Source: Aphodomonas sp964553125
GTDB lineage: Bacteria; Bacillota; Clostridia; Christensenellales; Aristaeellaceae
Length of the DNA stretch: 7,880 nt
Reading direction: 5' to 3'
NCBI GenBank assembly: GCA_964553125.1
Contig: CAZKJW010000109.1
Location: 1-7,880 of the forward strand
A program made the position numbers and the translations under genes. Numbering within the stretch: the stretch's first letter is position 1; each line of letters begins with the position of its first letter. Positions 1 through 6,801 of the stretch are shown piece after piece. The notes under the pieces were generated by a model that worked only from the letters and a program-made list of their open reading frames with translations, was not told the DNA's origin and did no database searches.

Positions 1-205
1 CCTTGGTGGGGGCGCCGGAGGCGTCGGTCACAAAGCCGCCCTTGGAGCCGCCTTCTTTGGCGGAGGTGTCGTTGGCGATGGTGCGCCAGCAGCCTTCTTC
101 TTCAAACCAGGCAAGGAAATTTCCGGCGTCGTATTCTTCGGCAACCGCGCACACGGCGGAGAGCGCCAGAACGAGCGTCAGGACAACGGCCAGAGCTTTT
201 TTCAT
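1..205 (-). CDS. Exported protein of unknown function, 5' part only
   Basis: The gene reads leftward from an ATG at 205-203 and runs off the window at base 1, giving the first 68 residues. The start MKKALAVVLTLVLALSAVCA is a classic Sec signal peptide: two lysines, a hydrophobic core of about 16 residues, and an AVA motif at residues 20-22 followed by EE. Signal peptidase I cleavage after Ala22 is therefore likely, with no lipobox Cys in place. The visible mature part (from EEYDAGNF) is acidic and then Gly/Ser/Thr-rich, with one Cys at residue 39 next to a Trp; I do not recognise a family. A purine-rich AAGAGGG lies about 9 bases before the ATG, and a strong promoter lies at 245-272. It is divergent from the modification operon. 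The secretion call is firm; the function is unknown. Confidence 0.85.
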   Translation of the reverse strand, partial: MKKALAVVLTLVLALSAVCAVAEEYDAGNFLAWFEEEGCWRTIANDTSAKEGGSKGGFVTDASGAPTK

Positions 206-244
206 GGTGTAACCCTCTTTCTAATAAATTACCAATTCCTCCAG

Positions 245-272
245 ATTGTAAAAAAAAAAACAACCTTGTCAA
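245..272 (-). promoter_or_regulatory. Sigma-A promoter of the exported-protein gene, with homopolymer spacer
   Basis: On the minus strand a perfect -35 TTGACA (272-267) is followed by a 16-base spacer and the -10 TACAAT (250-245). The predicted start is near 238, giving a leader of roughly 33 bases. The -10-proximal part of the spacer is a run of T (plus-strand A at 250-260, 11 in all, the last one belonging to the -10 hexamer). The 16-base spacing is one short of the usual optimum. Confidence 0.75.
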
Positions 273-300
273 GTCATGAATTTGGCATTATTTGTAAATT

Positions 301-339
301 TTTTCGCGCAAAAACGCGCGCCAAAAAGCGCGGAAAACG
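301..339. other. CG-alternating and A-tract block between divergent promoters
   Basis: CGCGC, AAAAA, CGCGCGCC, AAAAA and GCGCGG follow each other here. Two mutually exclusive 5-bp hairpins are possible: 305-309 with 316-320, and 317-321 with 328-332. The block lies upstream of both predicted transcription starts, so it would not be in either RNA. It is better read as a DNA element, such as an operator, a bent or nucleoid-protein site, or simply a low-complexity spacer. No known factor site is recognised. Confidence 0.35.
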
Positions 340-348
340 ATTCTTCCC

Positions 349-377
349 TTGACGTTTGGGGTCTTTTCATGTATTCT
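349..377 (+). promoter_or_regulatory. Sigma-A promoter of the six-gene operon
   Basis: TTGACG at 349-354 and TATTCT at 372-377 are separated by exactly 17 bases. The expected transcription start is about 383-385, some 45 bases ahead of the first ATG at 429. It is the only good plus-strand promoter I see upstream of the tightly packed genes. Confidence 0.65.
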
Positions 378-383
378 GTATGA

Positions 384-413
384 GGCGTAACGGCGCTTTT
401 TTCGCTGTACGCC
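384..413 (+). promoter_or_regulatory. Leader stem-loop at the 5' end of the operon mRNA
   Basis: GGCGTA (384-389) pairs with TACGCC (408-413), and CGGCG (391-395) pairs with CGCTG (403-407) with one G-T pair. A390 is bulged and the loop is CTTTTTT (396-402). The stem is 11 bp and starts at or next to the predicted +1. The ribosome binding site GGGAGGAG follows immediately at 414-421, then seven bases to the ATG at 429. The T run is inside the loop, so this is not an intrinsic terminator. A role in mRNA stability or ribosome access is inferred. Confidence 0.5.
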
Positions 414-428
414 GGGAGGAGTTAACGG

Positions 429-1649
429 ATGAATCCGACCGAGAACCTACTGATAACGCTGCTGGACTGCGCCATCCACGAAAAGCCGCTGCCGCAGGAA
501 TGCGCCGCCGGCGCCGACTGGGCGGCCGTGCTGGAAATGGCGCGGAGCCACCACATTGACGCGCTGCTGCTGGATGCTGCGCTGTCGCTTCCGGCGGGCA
601 TGGCGCCGTCGGGCGAACTGCGCGAGCAGTGGCAGGGCGACGCAATGAACACGGCCATGAGCCAGGGCGCGCTGGCCATTCAGGCGAGCATTCTGCTCGG
701 CGCAATGGACGAGGCGGGCGTAAAGGCCGTCATGCTCAAGGGCATGGCGCTCAAGGCGCTCTATCCGCAGCCCGATTTGCGCACGATGAGCGACATGGAT
801 CTGCTCGTCGCGCCGGCGCAGCAGGCGCAGGCCCATGAGGTCATGGAAGCGCTGGGCTACCGCATCCTTGAAAAAGAGCCGGGCGTGGACGTTATGGCTT
901 CGCCGGAGGGGCTGCGTGTGGAGCTGCACGAGCGGCTTTTCGACAAAACCGAAGAAGGCTTCCTTGCAAAGCTCGACGAGCAGGCGCTCTTCAGCGTGGA
1001 AAGCGCTGTACGCGAGGAGGTCTATTTTGGCGAGGCGTGGGTGTTCCCGCCGCAGAGCCATCTGGAGTTTCTGATTCTCCACATGGCAAAGCACCTGATC
1101 ACCACGGGCTTCGGCCTGCGCCAGCTGGCGGACTACGCGCTGTTCCTTGAGAAGCGCGGCGGGGAGATCGATTTTTCCGCGCTGCGCGCGCAAATGAAAG
1201 CGCTCTCGCTTGAAGGCATGACCGACGCGCTGACGAGCGTGTGCCGGACGCATCTTTCGCTGCCCGTGGGGCCGTGGGATCCCGCGAAGGATTGCAGCGC
1301 GCAGGGAGAGGCGCTTCTTGGCGATATCCTCGACGCGGGCGTTTTCGGCAAGAGCTCCAAGGAGCGCACGCGCAGCGCCGCGGTGGTCTATCGCAGCTTT
1401 GAAACGGCGGACGGAGACAAGGGGCGGCTTCGCCGCGCGCTGTTCCCGTCGGCACGCACGCTCAAAGCGCCGTATCTGTATGCGCGGCGTCACCCGTGGC
1501 TTCTGCCTGCGGCGTGGGTTCATCGCTTTTTCAACTACGCGCTTGCCCGGCTTACAGGGCGCGCTTCGCGCGAAGAGGGCGCGGAGGGGCTGCGCATCGC
1601 CGACGAGCGGCTGAGGCTGCTGGGCGAGCTGGGTATGCGCGAGAAATAA
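429..1649 (+). CDS. Nucleotidyltransferase-like protein (PF14907 / NTP_transf_5 family)
   Basis: This 406-residue protein resembles the uncharacterised nucleotidyltransferase family found beside peptide-modifying genes, including some lasso-peptide clusters. The signature is visible: LKG at residues 103-105, then YPQPDLRTMSDMDLLV around 112-127, where Asp122 and Asp124 would be the metal-binding pair. VELHERL at 164-170 gives a candidate third acidic residue (Glu165). A His/Arg-rich helix region, LHMAKHL to GFGLRQLADY (217-236), is also typical. It is cytoplasmic, with no signal peptide or membrane helix. The ATG is preceded by GGGAGGAG at good spacing. It is the first gene after the promoter at 349-377, and the next gene starts 49 bases on. 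By family knowledge it may transfer a nucleotide or act as an accessory factor, but its substrate is unknown; its role with the two genes downstream is inferred. Confidence 0.8.
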   Translation: MNPTENLLITLLDCAIHEKPLPQECAAGADWAAVLEMARSHHIDALLLDAALSLPAGMAPSGELREQWQGDAMNTAMSQGALAIQASILLGAMDEAGVKAVMLKGMALKALYPQPDLRTMSDMDLLVAPAQQAQAHEVMEALGYRILEKEPGVDVMASPEGLRVELHERLFDKTEEGFLAKLDEQALFSVESAVREEVYFGEAWVFPPQSHLEFLILHMAKHLITTGFGLRQLADYALFLEKRGGEIDFSALRAQMKALSLEGMTDALTSVCRTHLSLPVGPWDPAKDCSAQGEALLGDILDAGVFGKSSKERTRSAAVVYRSFETADGDKGRLRRALFPSARTLKAPYLYARRHPWLLPAAWVHRFFNYALARLTGRASREEGAEGLRIADERLRLLGELGMREK

Positions 1650-1698
1650 ACCAAACGAAAGCCGGATATCCCCGGAAAAAATAAGGAGGAGAAAAACC

Positions 1699-2229
1699 AT
1701 GGCGGAGGAAAACAAGAACCAGCAGGAACAGCAGAAGATCGATCTGAACGATGCGATTCTGTATCATAAAATCGGCCGCTTCCCGGTGGACAACGTGCCG
1801 CAGGAGCTGCAGGAGCTGTATCACATCACCCCTGAAATGCTCAAGGAAATCGCGCCCGAAACCGAGACCACGTTCACCATTCAGCAGGTGAAGGTCGGCG
1901 TGCGCAAGGGCTATCTCCTGCGCAAGGTAGGCGACGCGTATATGGTCATGCCCACCGGCCCGCGCATGAAGGAATATCGCGGCATGATCACGCTCAACGA
2001 AACGGGCGCGTTCCTTTTCAAGGAAGCGCAGAAGCCCGAGGCGTCCCGCCAGTCGCTCATCGACGCGGCGATTGCCGAATATAAGGTCGGCGAAATGGAA
2101 GCCGCCGAGAACGTCGATTCGTTCATCCAGCAGTGCGCGCAGTGCAACCTCTTTGCACAGATCAACCACGAAATCGTGGTCTATAACGCGCCGGAGGGCG
2201 AAGGCGAGCAGGAGGCTCCGCAGGAATGA
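1699..2229 (+). CDS. PqqD-like peptide-carrier (RRE) protein with N-terminal extension
   Basis: The 176-residue product has a PqqD-type winged-helix fold signature from about residue 66 to 160: VRKGYLLRKVGDAYMV, a strand at MITLNETGAFLF, a helix SLIDAAIAEY, and the closing helix ENVDSFIQQC. In characterised systems PqqD-like domains bind a precursor peptide and present it to a radical SAM enzyme; here that partner is the next gene, which overlaps by four bases (ATGA). The protein is nearly twice the length of stand-alone PqqD. Residues 1-65 form a Gln/Glu-rich extension of unknown function, and the tail after 163 is acidic low-complexity. A CxxC pair (Cys146, Cys149) lies in the last helix. 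AAGGAGG at 1683-1689 supports the ATG. No separate precursor lies nearby, so whether it carries another peptide or is itself modified is open. Confidence 0.8.
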   Translation: MAEENKNQQEQQKIDLNDAILYHKIGRFPVDNVPQELQELYHITPEMLKEIAPETETTFTIQQVKVGVRKGYLLRKVGDAYMVMPTGPRMKEYRGMITLNETGAFLFKEAQKPEASRQSLIDAAIAEYKVGEMEAAENVDSFIQQCAQCNLFAQINHEIVVYNAPEGEGEQEAPQE

Positions 2230-3383
2230 CGAACGGAACGCACGACGGCCTCTATACCGAGGAGGAGGCGCTGCGGATCCGTCATGAGAACTACGAGAAG
2301 ACGCAGGCTTTCAACGAGTGGCAGCAGGCGATGCTCGCACAGGCGAAGGCGATGCACATTCCGCACAAGGGCACGTTCGAGCTGACACCCTTTTGCAGCA
2401 TGAAATGCAAGATGTGCTACATGCGCCTCGACCCCGATCAGGCGGCGAAGCAGGGGCGGCTTCTCACGGCCGAGGAATGGATCCGTCTGGGCAAAATGGC
2501 GTTTGACGCCGGAACGGTCGATCTGCTCCTGACGGGCGGAGAGCCCTTCCTGCGCAAGGATTTTGCCGAGATTTACACTGCGCTTTCCGATATGGGGTTC
2601 CTGCTGCGCATCTTCACAAACGGCACCATGTTCACCGATGAAACCATGGCGCTCATGCGCGACAGGCCGCCGCAGTCGATGGAAATCACCATGTACGGCG
2701 CAAGCCCCGAAACCTATGCGAAGGTCGGCGGCTGGGCGGACGGATATGAGCGCGCCGTGCGCGCCATTGATTCCCTGCGCGAATTCCTGCCCTCGCTCAA
2801 GCTCAAGGGCACGCTCATTCGCGAGAGCATGGACGACTACGACGCAATGAAAAAATTCGCGGCCGAGCGCGCTCTGCCGATGGATTTCTGCCTGCAGCCG
2901 CTGCCCGCGGTGCGCGGCGCGTGCTCGCGCGCGCTGGAGTGCCGTCTGGGCGTGCAGGAGCTGCTGGAGTTTGCGCGCGCAAAGAACATCACGCCTTTCA
3001 ACGAGGGCTGCGAGCCGGTCGATCCGTCGCAGCGCAGCGCCGTGTTCTGCGGCGCGGGGCTGGTGACCTACACCGTGCAGTGGAACGGCGATATGGTCGC
3101 CTGCAACATGGACGACGATCCGAACCGCATCATCGGCCGCCCGCTCGAGGAGGGCTTCGACGCGGCGTGGAACAAGCTGCGCAATTTCGCCGACGGAAAG
3201 CCGCTGCCTGAGCCGTGCAAAACCTGCGATATCTACGCGCAGTGCGGCTGCTGCGCGGTGCATCACCGGCAGGAGAGCGGAAGCTATACGGTTCCCGCGC
3301 GCTATGTGTGCGACTATCATCGCATTTACGAAGGGCTGGAGCCGCTTCCCGAGGAAGCGTTCGCGGGCCAGAAGAAAACCTGA
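2226..3383 (+). CDS. Radical SAM/SPASM peptide- or protein-modifying enzyme
   Basis: The 385-residue enzyme has the radical SAM motif CSMKCKMC (Cys57, Cys61, Cys64), which would hold the 4Fe-4S cluster that cleaves S-adenosylmethionine, and the GGEP motif at 104-107. The C-terminal SPASM region has Cys275, Gly288-x4-Cys293, Cys331-x2-Cys334-x5-Cys340-x2-Cys343 and Cys362, enough for auxiliary iron-sulfur clusters. Cys342 is extra. This arrangement is typical of radical SAM enzymes acting on ribosomal peptides or proteins with a PqqD partner. It has no PqqD domain of its own, which fits use of the protein encoded just upstream; the ATG overlaps that gene's TGA, implying translational coupling. 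It is cytoplasmic. The chemistry (crosslink, thioether, epimerisation or other) cannot be read from the sequence. The next gene starts two bases after its stop. Confidence 0.9.
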   Translation: MTNGTHDGLYTEEEALRIRHENYEKTQAFNEWQQAMLAQAKAMHIPHKGTFELTPFCSMKCKMCYMRLDPDQAAKQGRLLTAEEWIRLGKMAFDAGTVDLLLTGGEPFLRKDFAEIYTALSDMGFLLRIFTNGTMFTDETMALMRDRPPQSMEITMYGASPETYAKVGGWADGYERAVRAIDSLREFLPSLKLKGTLIRESMDDYDAMKKFAAERALPMDFCLQPLPAVRGACSRALECRLGVQELLEFARAKNITPFNEGCEPVDPSQRSAVFCGAGLVTYTVQWNGDMVACNMDDDPNRIIGRPLEEGFDAAWNKLRNFADGKPLPEPCKTCDIYAQCGCCAVHHRQESGSYTVPARYVCDYHRIYEGLEPLPEEAFAGQKKT

Positions 3384-3385
3384 TT

Positions 3386-4582
3386 ATGGCGATGTTTTCG
3401 TTTGACGGCCGTTTCGGAATGTTCGACGTGACACCTGTGGAAAACATGTTCCTTCAGGAGTACATGCCGGGCGCGAGCGGCGATTTTATCAAGGTGTATC
3501 TCTACGGGCTGATGCAGTGCTATCACCCGGTGGAGAGCGCGTCGCTGGAAACCATGGCGCGCGAGCTGCGCATGGAAACGCGGCAGGTGGAAAACGCCTA
3601 CGCCTATTGGGAGCGCATGGGGCTTGTGCGGCGCGTGAGCGACAACCCGCCCGCCTACGCCTACGTCAATCTCAAGCAGATTGAACTGAACCGCTCGCAG
3701 GACGACGACGGGCTGTATCAGTATGCCGATTTCAACAGCAGCCTGCAGGCGCTTTTCGGATCCGACAGGCTGCTGCATCCGCAGGATTTTCAAACCGTTT
3801 ACGGCTGGCTGGAGGATCTTCGTCTGCCGGAAACGGTCGTGCTGATGCTCGTTTCCTCCATGATCCGCTCGCGCGGGAAGCGCTTCGTGTTCTCCAAGGC
3901 GGAGGCCGTCGCGCGCGAATGGGCGGAGAAAAACATCCGCACGGAGGCCGACGCGGAGGAATGGCTGCGCCAGCACGGCGCGCAGGGCGATGCGATCCGC
4001 CAGATTCAGCGGCGGCTGGGCATTCGCCACGCCATCTCCCAGCCGGAGGAAGAGCTATACGTCAAGTGGACGAAGGAATGGGGCTTCGACCAGAAGACCA
4101 TTCTCGCCGCCTGCGACGAGACGGTCAAGGGCGCGCCGACGTTCGGCTACCTCAACGGCATTCTGGAAAGAATGTACCGGCAGGGCATCCGCGACGAAAA
4201 GGCCATGCGCGAGGAAGCCGAGCTGGATGCGGCCGTCAAGGAAATGCTGCACGAGGCGGGAATGCGCTCCGTCAGCCCCAACCGCGACAGCGCGCCCATG
4301 CTCAAGCAGTTTCTGGCCGACGGCTTTTCGCGGGAGACGATTGTGCTGGCTGCGCAGCGCGTTGCGCGCAAGGGCGGCAAGCTCGACGCCCTGCAGCAGA
4401 CGCTCGCCATCTGGAAAGAGGCGGGCGCGTTCACGCCGGAAACGGCGCGCGAATATCTCAAAACCGTGGACGAGCGCCGCGCGGGCAAGCCTGCGCAGGC
4501 GGGAAAAAAGGTGCTCGCGCAGCAGTATACGCAGCGCGAATACACCGGCGAGGAACTGGACAAGCTATTTGAGGTGCTCTGA
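3386..4582 (+). CDS. DnaD-domain replication protein
   Basis: The 398-residue product begins with a DnaD-type winged helix (about residues 14-84: DFIKVYLYGLM, then SLETMARELRMETRQVENAYAYW). The DnaD/DnaB C-domain signature follows at about 133-195 (FVFSKAEAVAREWAEKNIRT). Two further segments look like shorter copies, at about 223-275 (LYVKWTKEWGFDQKTI, then YLNGILERMYRQGI) and 305-358 (MLKQFLADGFSRETI, then LAIWKEAGAFT). The tail YTQREYTGEELDKLF is typical of DnaD proteins. In Bacillota these proteins bind DNA and help load the replicative helicase; the loader is the next gene, overlapping by one base. The frame is open from 3215, but that part overlaps the SPASM region of the preceding gene, so I chose the ATG at 3386, two bases after that stop, where the DnaD homology begins. 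The ATG at 3392 is possible. No strong ribosome binding site is seen, so coupling is likely. Confidence 0.85.
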   Translation: MAMFSFDGRFGMFDVTPVENMFLQEYMPGASGDFIKVYLYGLMQCYHPVESASLETMARELRMETRQVENAYAYWERMGLVRRVSDNPPAYAYVNLKQIELNRSQDDDGLYQYADFNSSLQALFGSDRLLHPQDFQTVYGWLEDLRLPETVVLMLVSSMIRSRGKRFVFSKAEAVAREWAEKNIRTEADAEEWLRQHGAQGDAIRQIQRRLGIRHAISQPEEELYVKWTKEWGFDQKTILAACDETVKGAPTFGYLNGILERMYRQGIRDEKAMREEAELDAAVKEMLHEAGMRSVSPNRDSAPMLKQFLADGFSRETIVLAAQRVARKGGKLDALQQTLAIWKEAGAFTPETAREYLKTVDERRAGKPAQAGKKVLAQQYTQREYTGEELDKLFEVL

Positions 4583-5565
4583 TGCGTGAATCGCTTTATC
4601 GGCAGGTGGACGCGGAATATGCGCTCCTGCGCGAGCAGGAGTTCGCCGAGCAGGAGGCGCGGCAGGCGGAGGCCGAAGCGGCCGATCCGCTCATCGGCGC
4701 GCTTGCCGGGCGGCGCATGGAACGCTTCCGCCAGACGGCGCAGCGGATGTTCACCGACGCTTCCAGCGCACAGCAAAGCGCGGAAGCGCTCAGGAAAGAC
4801 ATCGCCGCCATCAACGCCGAAATCCGTGCGCGGCTGAAAAAGGCCGGCTTCGACGAGGATTACCTCCAGCCGCGCTACCGCTGCGCAAAATGCAAGGACA
4901 CAGGCTTCGTCGGCGAGCCGATCCGGGAGCGGTGCGAATGCTTCATGGCGCGCGTGCGCCAGCTGTCCGTTGAACGGCAGGGCATGGGTGTCGATCCGTC
5001 GGAGACCTTTTCGGCGTATAACGCCGAAATTTACCCCGACGTCCCGCTGGAGAAGCGGCCCGGCCACACGCAGCGCAGCTACATGGAGCTGGTGAAGGCG
5101 CGGTGCATAGCCTATGCGGACGCTTATCCGCACGACCCGCGGCGCAATCTGCTGTTCGTGGGCGCGGCGGGGCTGGGCAAGACCTATCTGCTCAACTGCG
5201 TGGGCAACGCGCTGCTGGAAAAGGGCGTGCCGGTGCTGAAGGTGACGAGCTACCAGCTGACCGAGCGGATGCGCGCGGCCGTGTTCGAGCATGACTGGGA
5301 GGGCTTCTCTGCCGTGCTGGAAACGCCGGTGCTGCTGCTGGACGATCTGGGCGCGGAGCCGATCATCAACAACGTGACGATCGAGCAGCTCTTTACGCTG
5401 CTCAACGAGCGCGAGCTGAACGGGCTGCACACCGTGATCAGCACGAACCTTACGCCGCTGGAGCTGAAGGCGCGCTACACTGAGCGCATCGGCTCCCGCC
5501 TGATGGACAGGCGTTCCACGGCGATGCTTCCGTTTTACGGAGACGACGTCAGGCTAAAAGGATAA
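4582..5565 (+). CDS. dnaI: DnaI/DnaC-type helicase loader (AAA+ ATPase)
   Basis: The 327-residue protein has a charged, helical N-terminal part (residues 1-95) followed by a four-Cys zinc-binding motif, CAKC at 101-104 and CEC at 118-120, and then an AAA+ core. Walker A is GAAGLGKT (194-201), Walker B is LLLDDLG (251-257), sensor 1 is STN (287-289), and the arginine-finger region is ERIGSRLMD (301-309, Arg306). This order matches Bacillota DnaI, which loads the DnaB/DnaC replicative helicase with DnaD and DnaB; transposon IstB proteins share the core but usually lack this zinc module. Its ATG shares one base with the TGA of the DnaD gene (TGATG), a coupling arrangement. The pair forms a primosome module. 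The family is sure; the symbol follows the Bacillus name and other annotators may write dnaC. Confidence 0.9.
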   Translation: MRESLYRQVDAEYALLREQEFAEQEARQAEAEAADPLIGALAGRRMERFRQTAQRMFTDASSAQQSAEALRKDIAAINAEIRARLKKAGFDEDYLQPRYRCAKCKDTGFVGEPIRERCECFMARVRQLSVERQGMGVDPSETFSAYNAEIYPDVPLEKRPGHTQRSYMELVKARCIAYADAYPHDPRRNLLFVGAAGLGKTYLLNCVGNALLEKGVPVLKVTSYQLTERMRAAVFEHDWEGFSAVLETPVLLLDDLGAEPIINNVTIEQLFTLLNERELNGLHTVISTNLTPLELKARYTERIGSRLMDRRSTAMLPFYGDDVRLKG

Positions 5566-5569
5566 AGCA

Positions 5570-6778
5570 ATGACCGAAAAAAGAAAGACGGTTTTCGCTT
5601 TTGCATGTGGGTTTCTGGCCGTGCTCGCGGCCGCGTTCTGGTATGCGCGGCAGACGGGCGCGGATTTTTTCACGCATTGCATGACGGACAGCTACACCCT
5701 TCAGGCACTGGCATGGCGCGCAGGCAAAACGACGCTGGACGGGAACCTGCCGTGGCTGGAACTGGCTATCTATGAGGGTAGGCAATATCTCAGCTTCCCG
5801 CCCGTGCCGACCATCCCGCTGTGGCTGCTGACATTCGTTTTCGGCGAGAACACGCCGAGCGGGCTGCTGCCGCTTCTGTATTTGCTGGGCGGCTACGCTG
5901 TGGCTTATTTTCTCTGCGCGCGCAGGATGCGCCCGGGGAGCGCGGCGGTGCTGGCAGTGTTGGCGTGCGTGGGCGGCAGCCTGACGGACGTGGCCGTTTC
6001 GGATGCGAACTTCTGCGGCGCGGTGTGGTATCAGGCGCAGACGCTGGCGTTTCTGCTGACGATGCTGAGCTTCCTGCTGGTCGATGGGAAAAGCCGCGCG
6101 GGCTGGTATTGGGGGCTTGTCTGTTACGCGCTGACCATCGGCTGCCGGCCGTTTAACATTGCGCTTGCACCCGCGTTGATGTGGGTGTTCATGGAGCGGC
6201 TGGCGGGCGGCGAGCGGTTCGGCTGGCGGCTCATCCGCCGCGCGGCGCCGTTTTGCATTGCGCCGTTTCTGATCGGCTGCGCGTATGGGTGCTATAACCT
6301 TGCGCGCTTCGACAGCTTTTTCCAGTTCGGGCACGATTATCTGCCCGAGTTTGTGCGCAGCGGCGAGCCGATGTTCTCGCTGGCCTATTTCGGGCGGAAT
6401 GTGCGCAACCTTCTGCGGTTGCCTGCTGTGTGGCGCGGCTGGAGCGAAATGCCGGTCGTGAGCGGCTTCGCCGTCTGGCTGACGCAGCCGGTTTTGTTTC
6501 TTGCGCTGGGCTGGTTTGTCTTCCGCGCCCTGCGCGGAAAAATAACGGCGGCCGACGCTGTGCTGGCGGCGTGCATCGCCGTGCAGGCGTTTGCGCTGAC
6601 GCTGCATCGCACGAACGGCGGCTGGCAGTACGGCGCGCGCTATCTGTGCGATACGCTTCCGGCGGCGGTGGCGCTGCGCGCGCGGATGCGCCGGAACATG
6701 CCCGCGTGGGAAGCGGCGGCGCTGGGCGGCGCGGCGGTGTTCAACCTGCTGGCCGGCGCGGCATTTCACGCGCTGTGA
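5570..6778 (+). CDS. Polytopic membrane protein, GT-C glycosyltransferase-like
   Basis: This 402-residue protein has about nine to ten hydrophobic segments, near residues 7-26, 80-92, 98-117, 123-142, 153-171, 178-205, 223-243, 298-319, 325-345 and 380-399. The large first outer loop, with acidic residues at 32, 40 and 57 and the run YEGRQYLSFPPVP (68-80), resembles GT-C-fold lipid-linked sugar transferases (GT39-like). So do the YNLARFDSFFQFGHDY segment (242-257) and GGWQYGARYL near 350-359. Such enzymes move a sugar from a polyprenyl-phosphate donor to a lipid or protein on the outer membrane face. I cannot identify donor, acceptor or a definite catalytic residue, so this is a fold-level call. 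The ATG lies four bases after the loader's stop, with AAAAGGA overlapping the loader's end as ribosome binding site. It is the last gene of the run and has no obvious link to replication. Confidence 0.6.
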   Translation: MTEKRKTVFAFACGFLAVLAAAFWYARQTGADFFTHCMTDSYTLQALAWRAGKTTLDGNLPWLELAIYEGRQYLSFPPVPTIPLWLLTFVFGENTPSGLLPLLYLLGGYAVAYFLCARRMRPGSAAVLAVLACVGGSLTDVAVSDANFCGAVWYQAQTLAFLLTMLSFLLVDGKSRAGWYWGLVCYALTIGCRPFNIALAPALMWVFMERLAGGERFGWRLIRRAAPFCIAPFLIGCAYGCYNLARFDSFFQFGHDYLPEFVRSGEPMFSLAYFGRNVRNLLRLPAVWRGWSEMPVVSGFAVWLTQPVLFLALGWFVFRALRGKITAADAVLAACIAVQAFALTLHRTNGGWQYGARYLCDTLPAAVALRARMRRNMPAWEAAALGGAAVFNLLAGAAFHAL

Positions 6779-6801
6779 GACGGGCGGACGTAAAACAGTG
6801 A

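Noticed and set aside
356..559. Small plus-strand ORF overlapping the start of the nucleotidyltransferase-like gene, considered as a precursor or leader peptide.
   Set aside because: Its TTG and ATG starts lie upstream of the predicted transcription start, it has no ribosome binding site, and its Arg-rich sequence is a frame shadow of the G+C-rich gene.
1660..1682. CCGG-ATATCC-CCGG followed by A-rich sequence, considered as a terminator between the first two operon genes.
   Set aside because: The stem is only 4 bp and is followed by A on the plus strand, so it would not terminate plus-strand transcription.
447..1715. Long minus-strand open frames opposite the operon genes (also 2181-3320, 4147-5430 and 5549-6769).
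   Set aside because: They lie antisense to genes with clear motifs, are rich in Arg/His/Ala as expected from G+C-rich complement frames, and carry no recognisable domains.
3215..3385. Upstream extension of the DnaD reading frame.
   Set aside because: These 57 residues overlap the SPASM region of the radical SAM gene in another frame and show no DnaD similarity; homology begins at the ATG at 3386.
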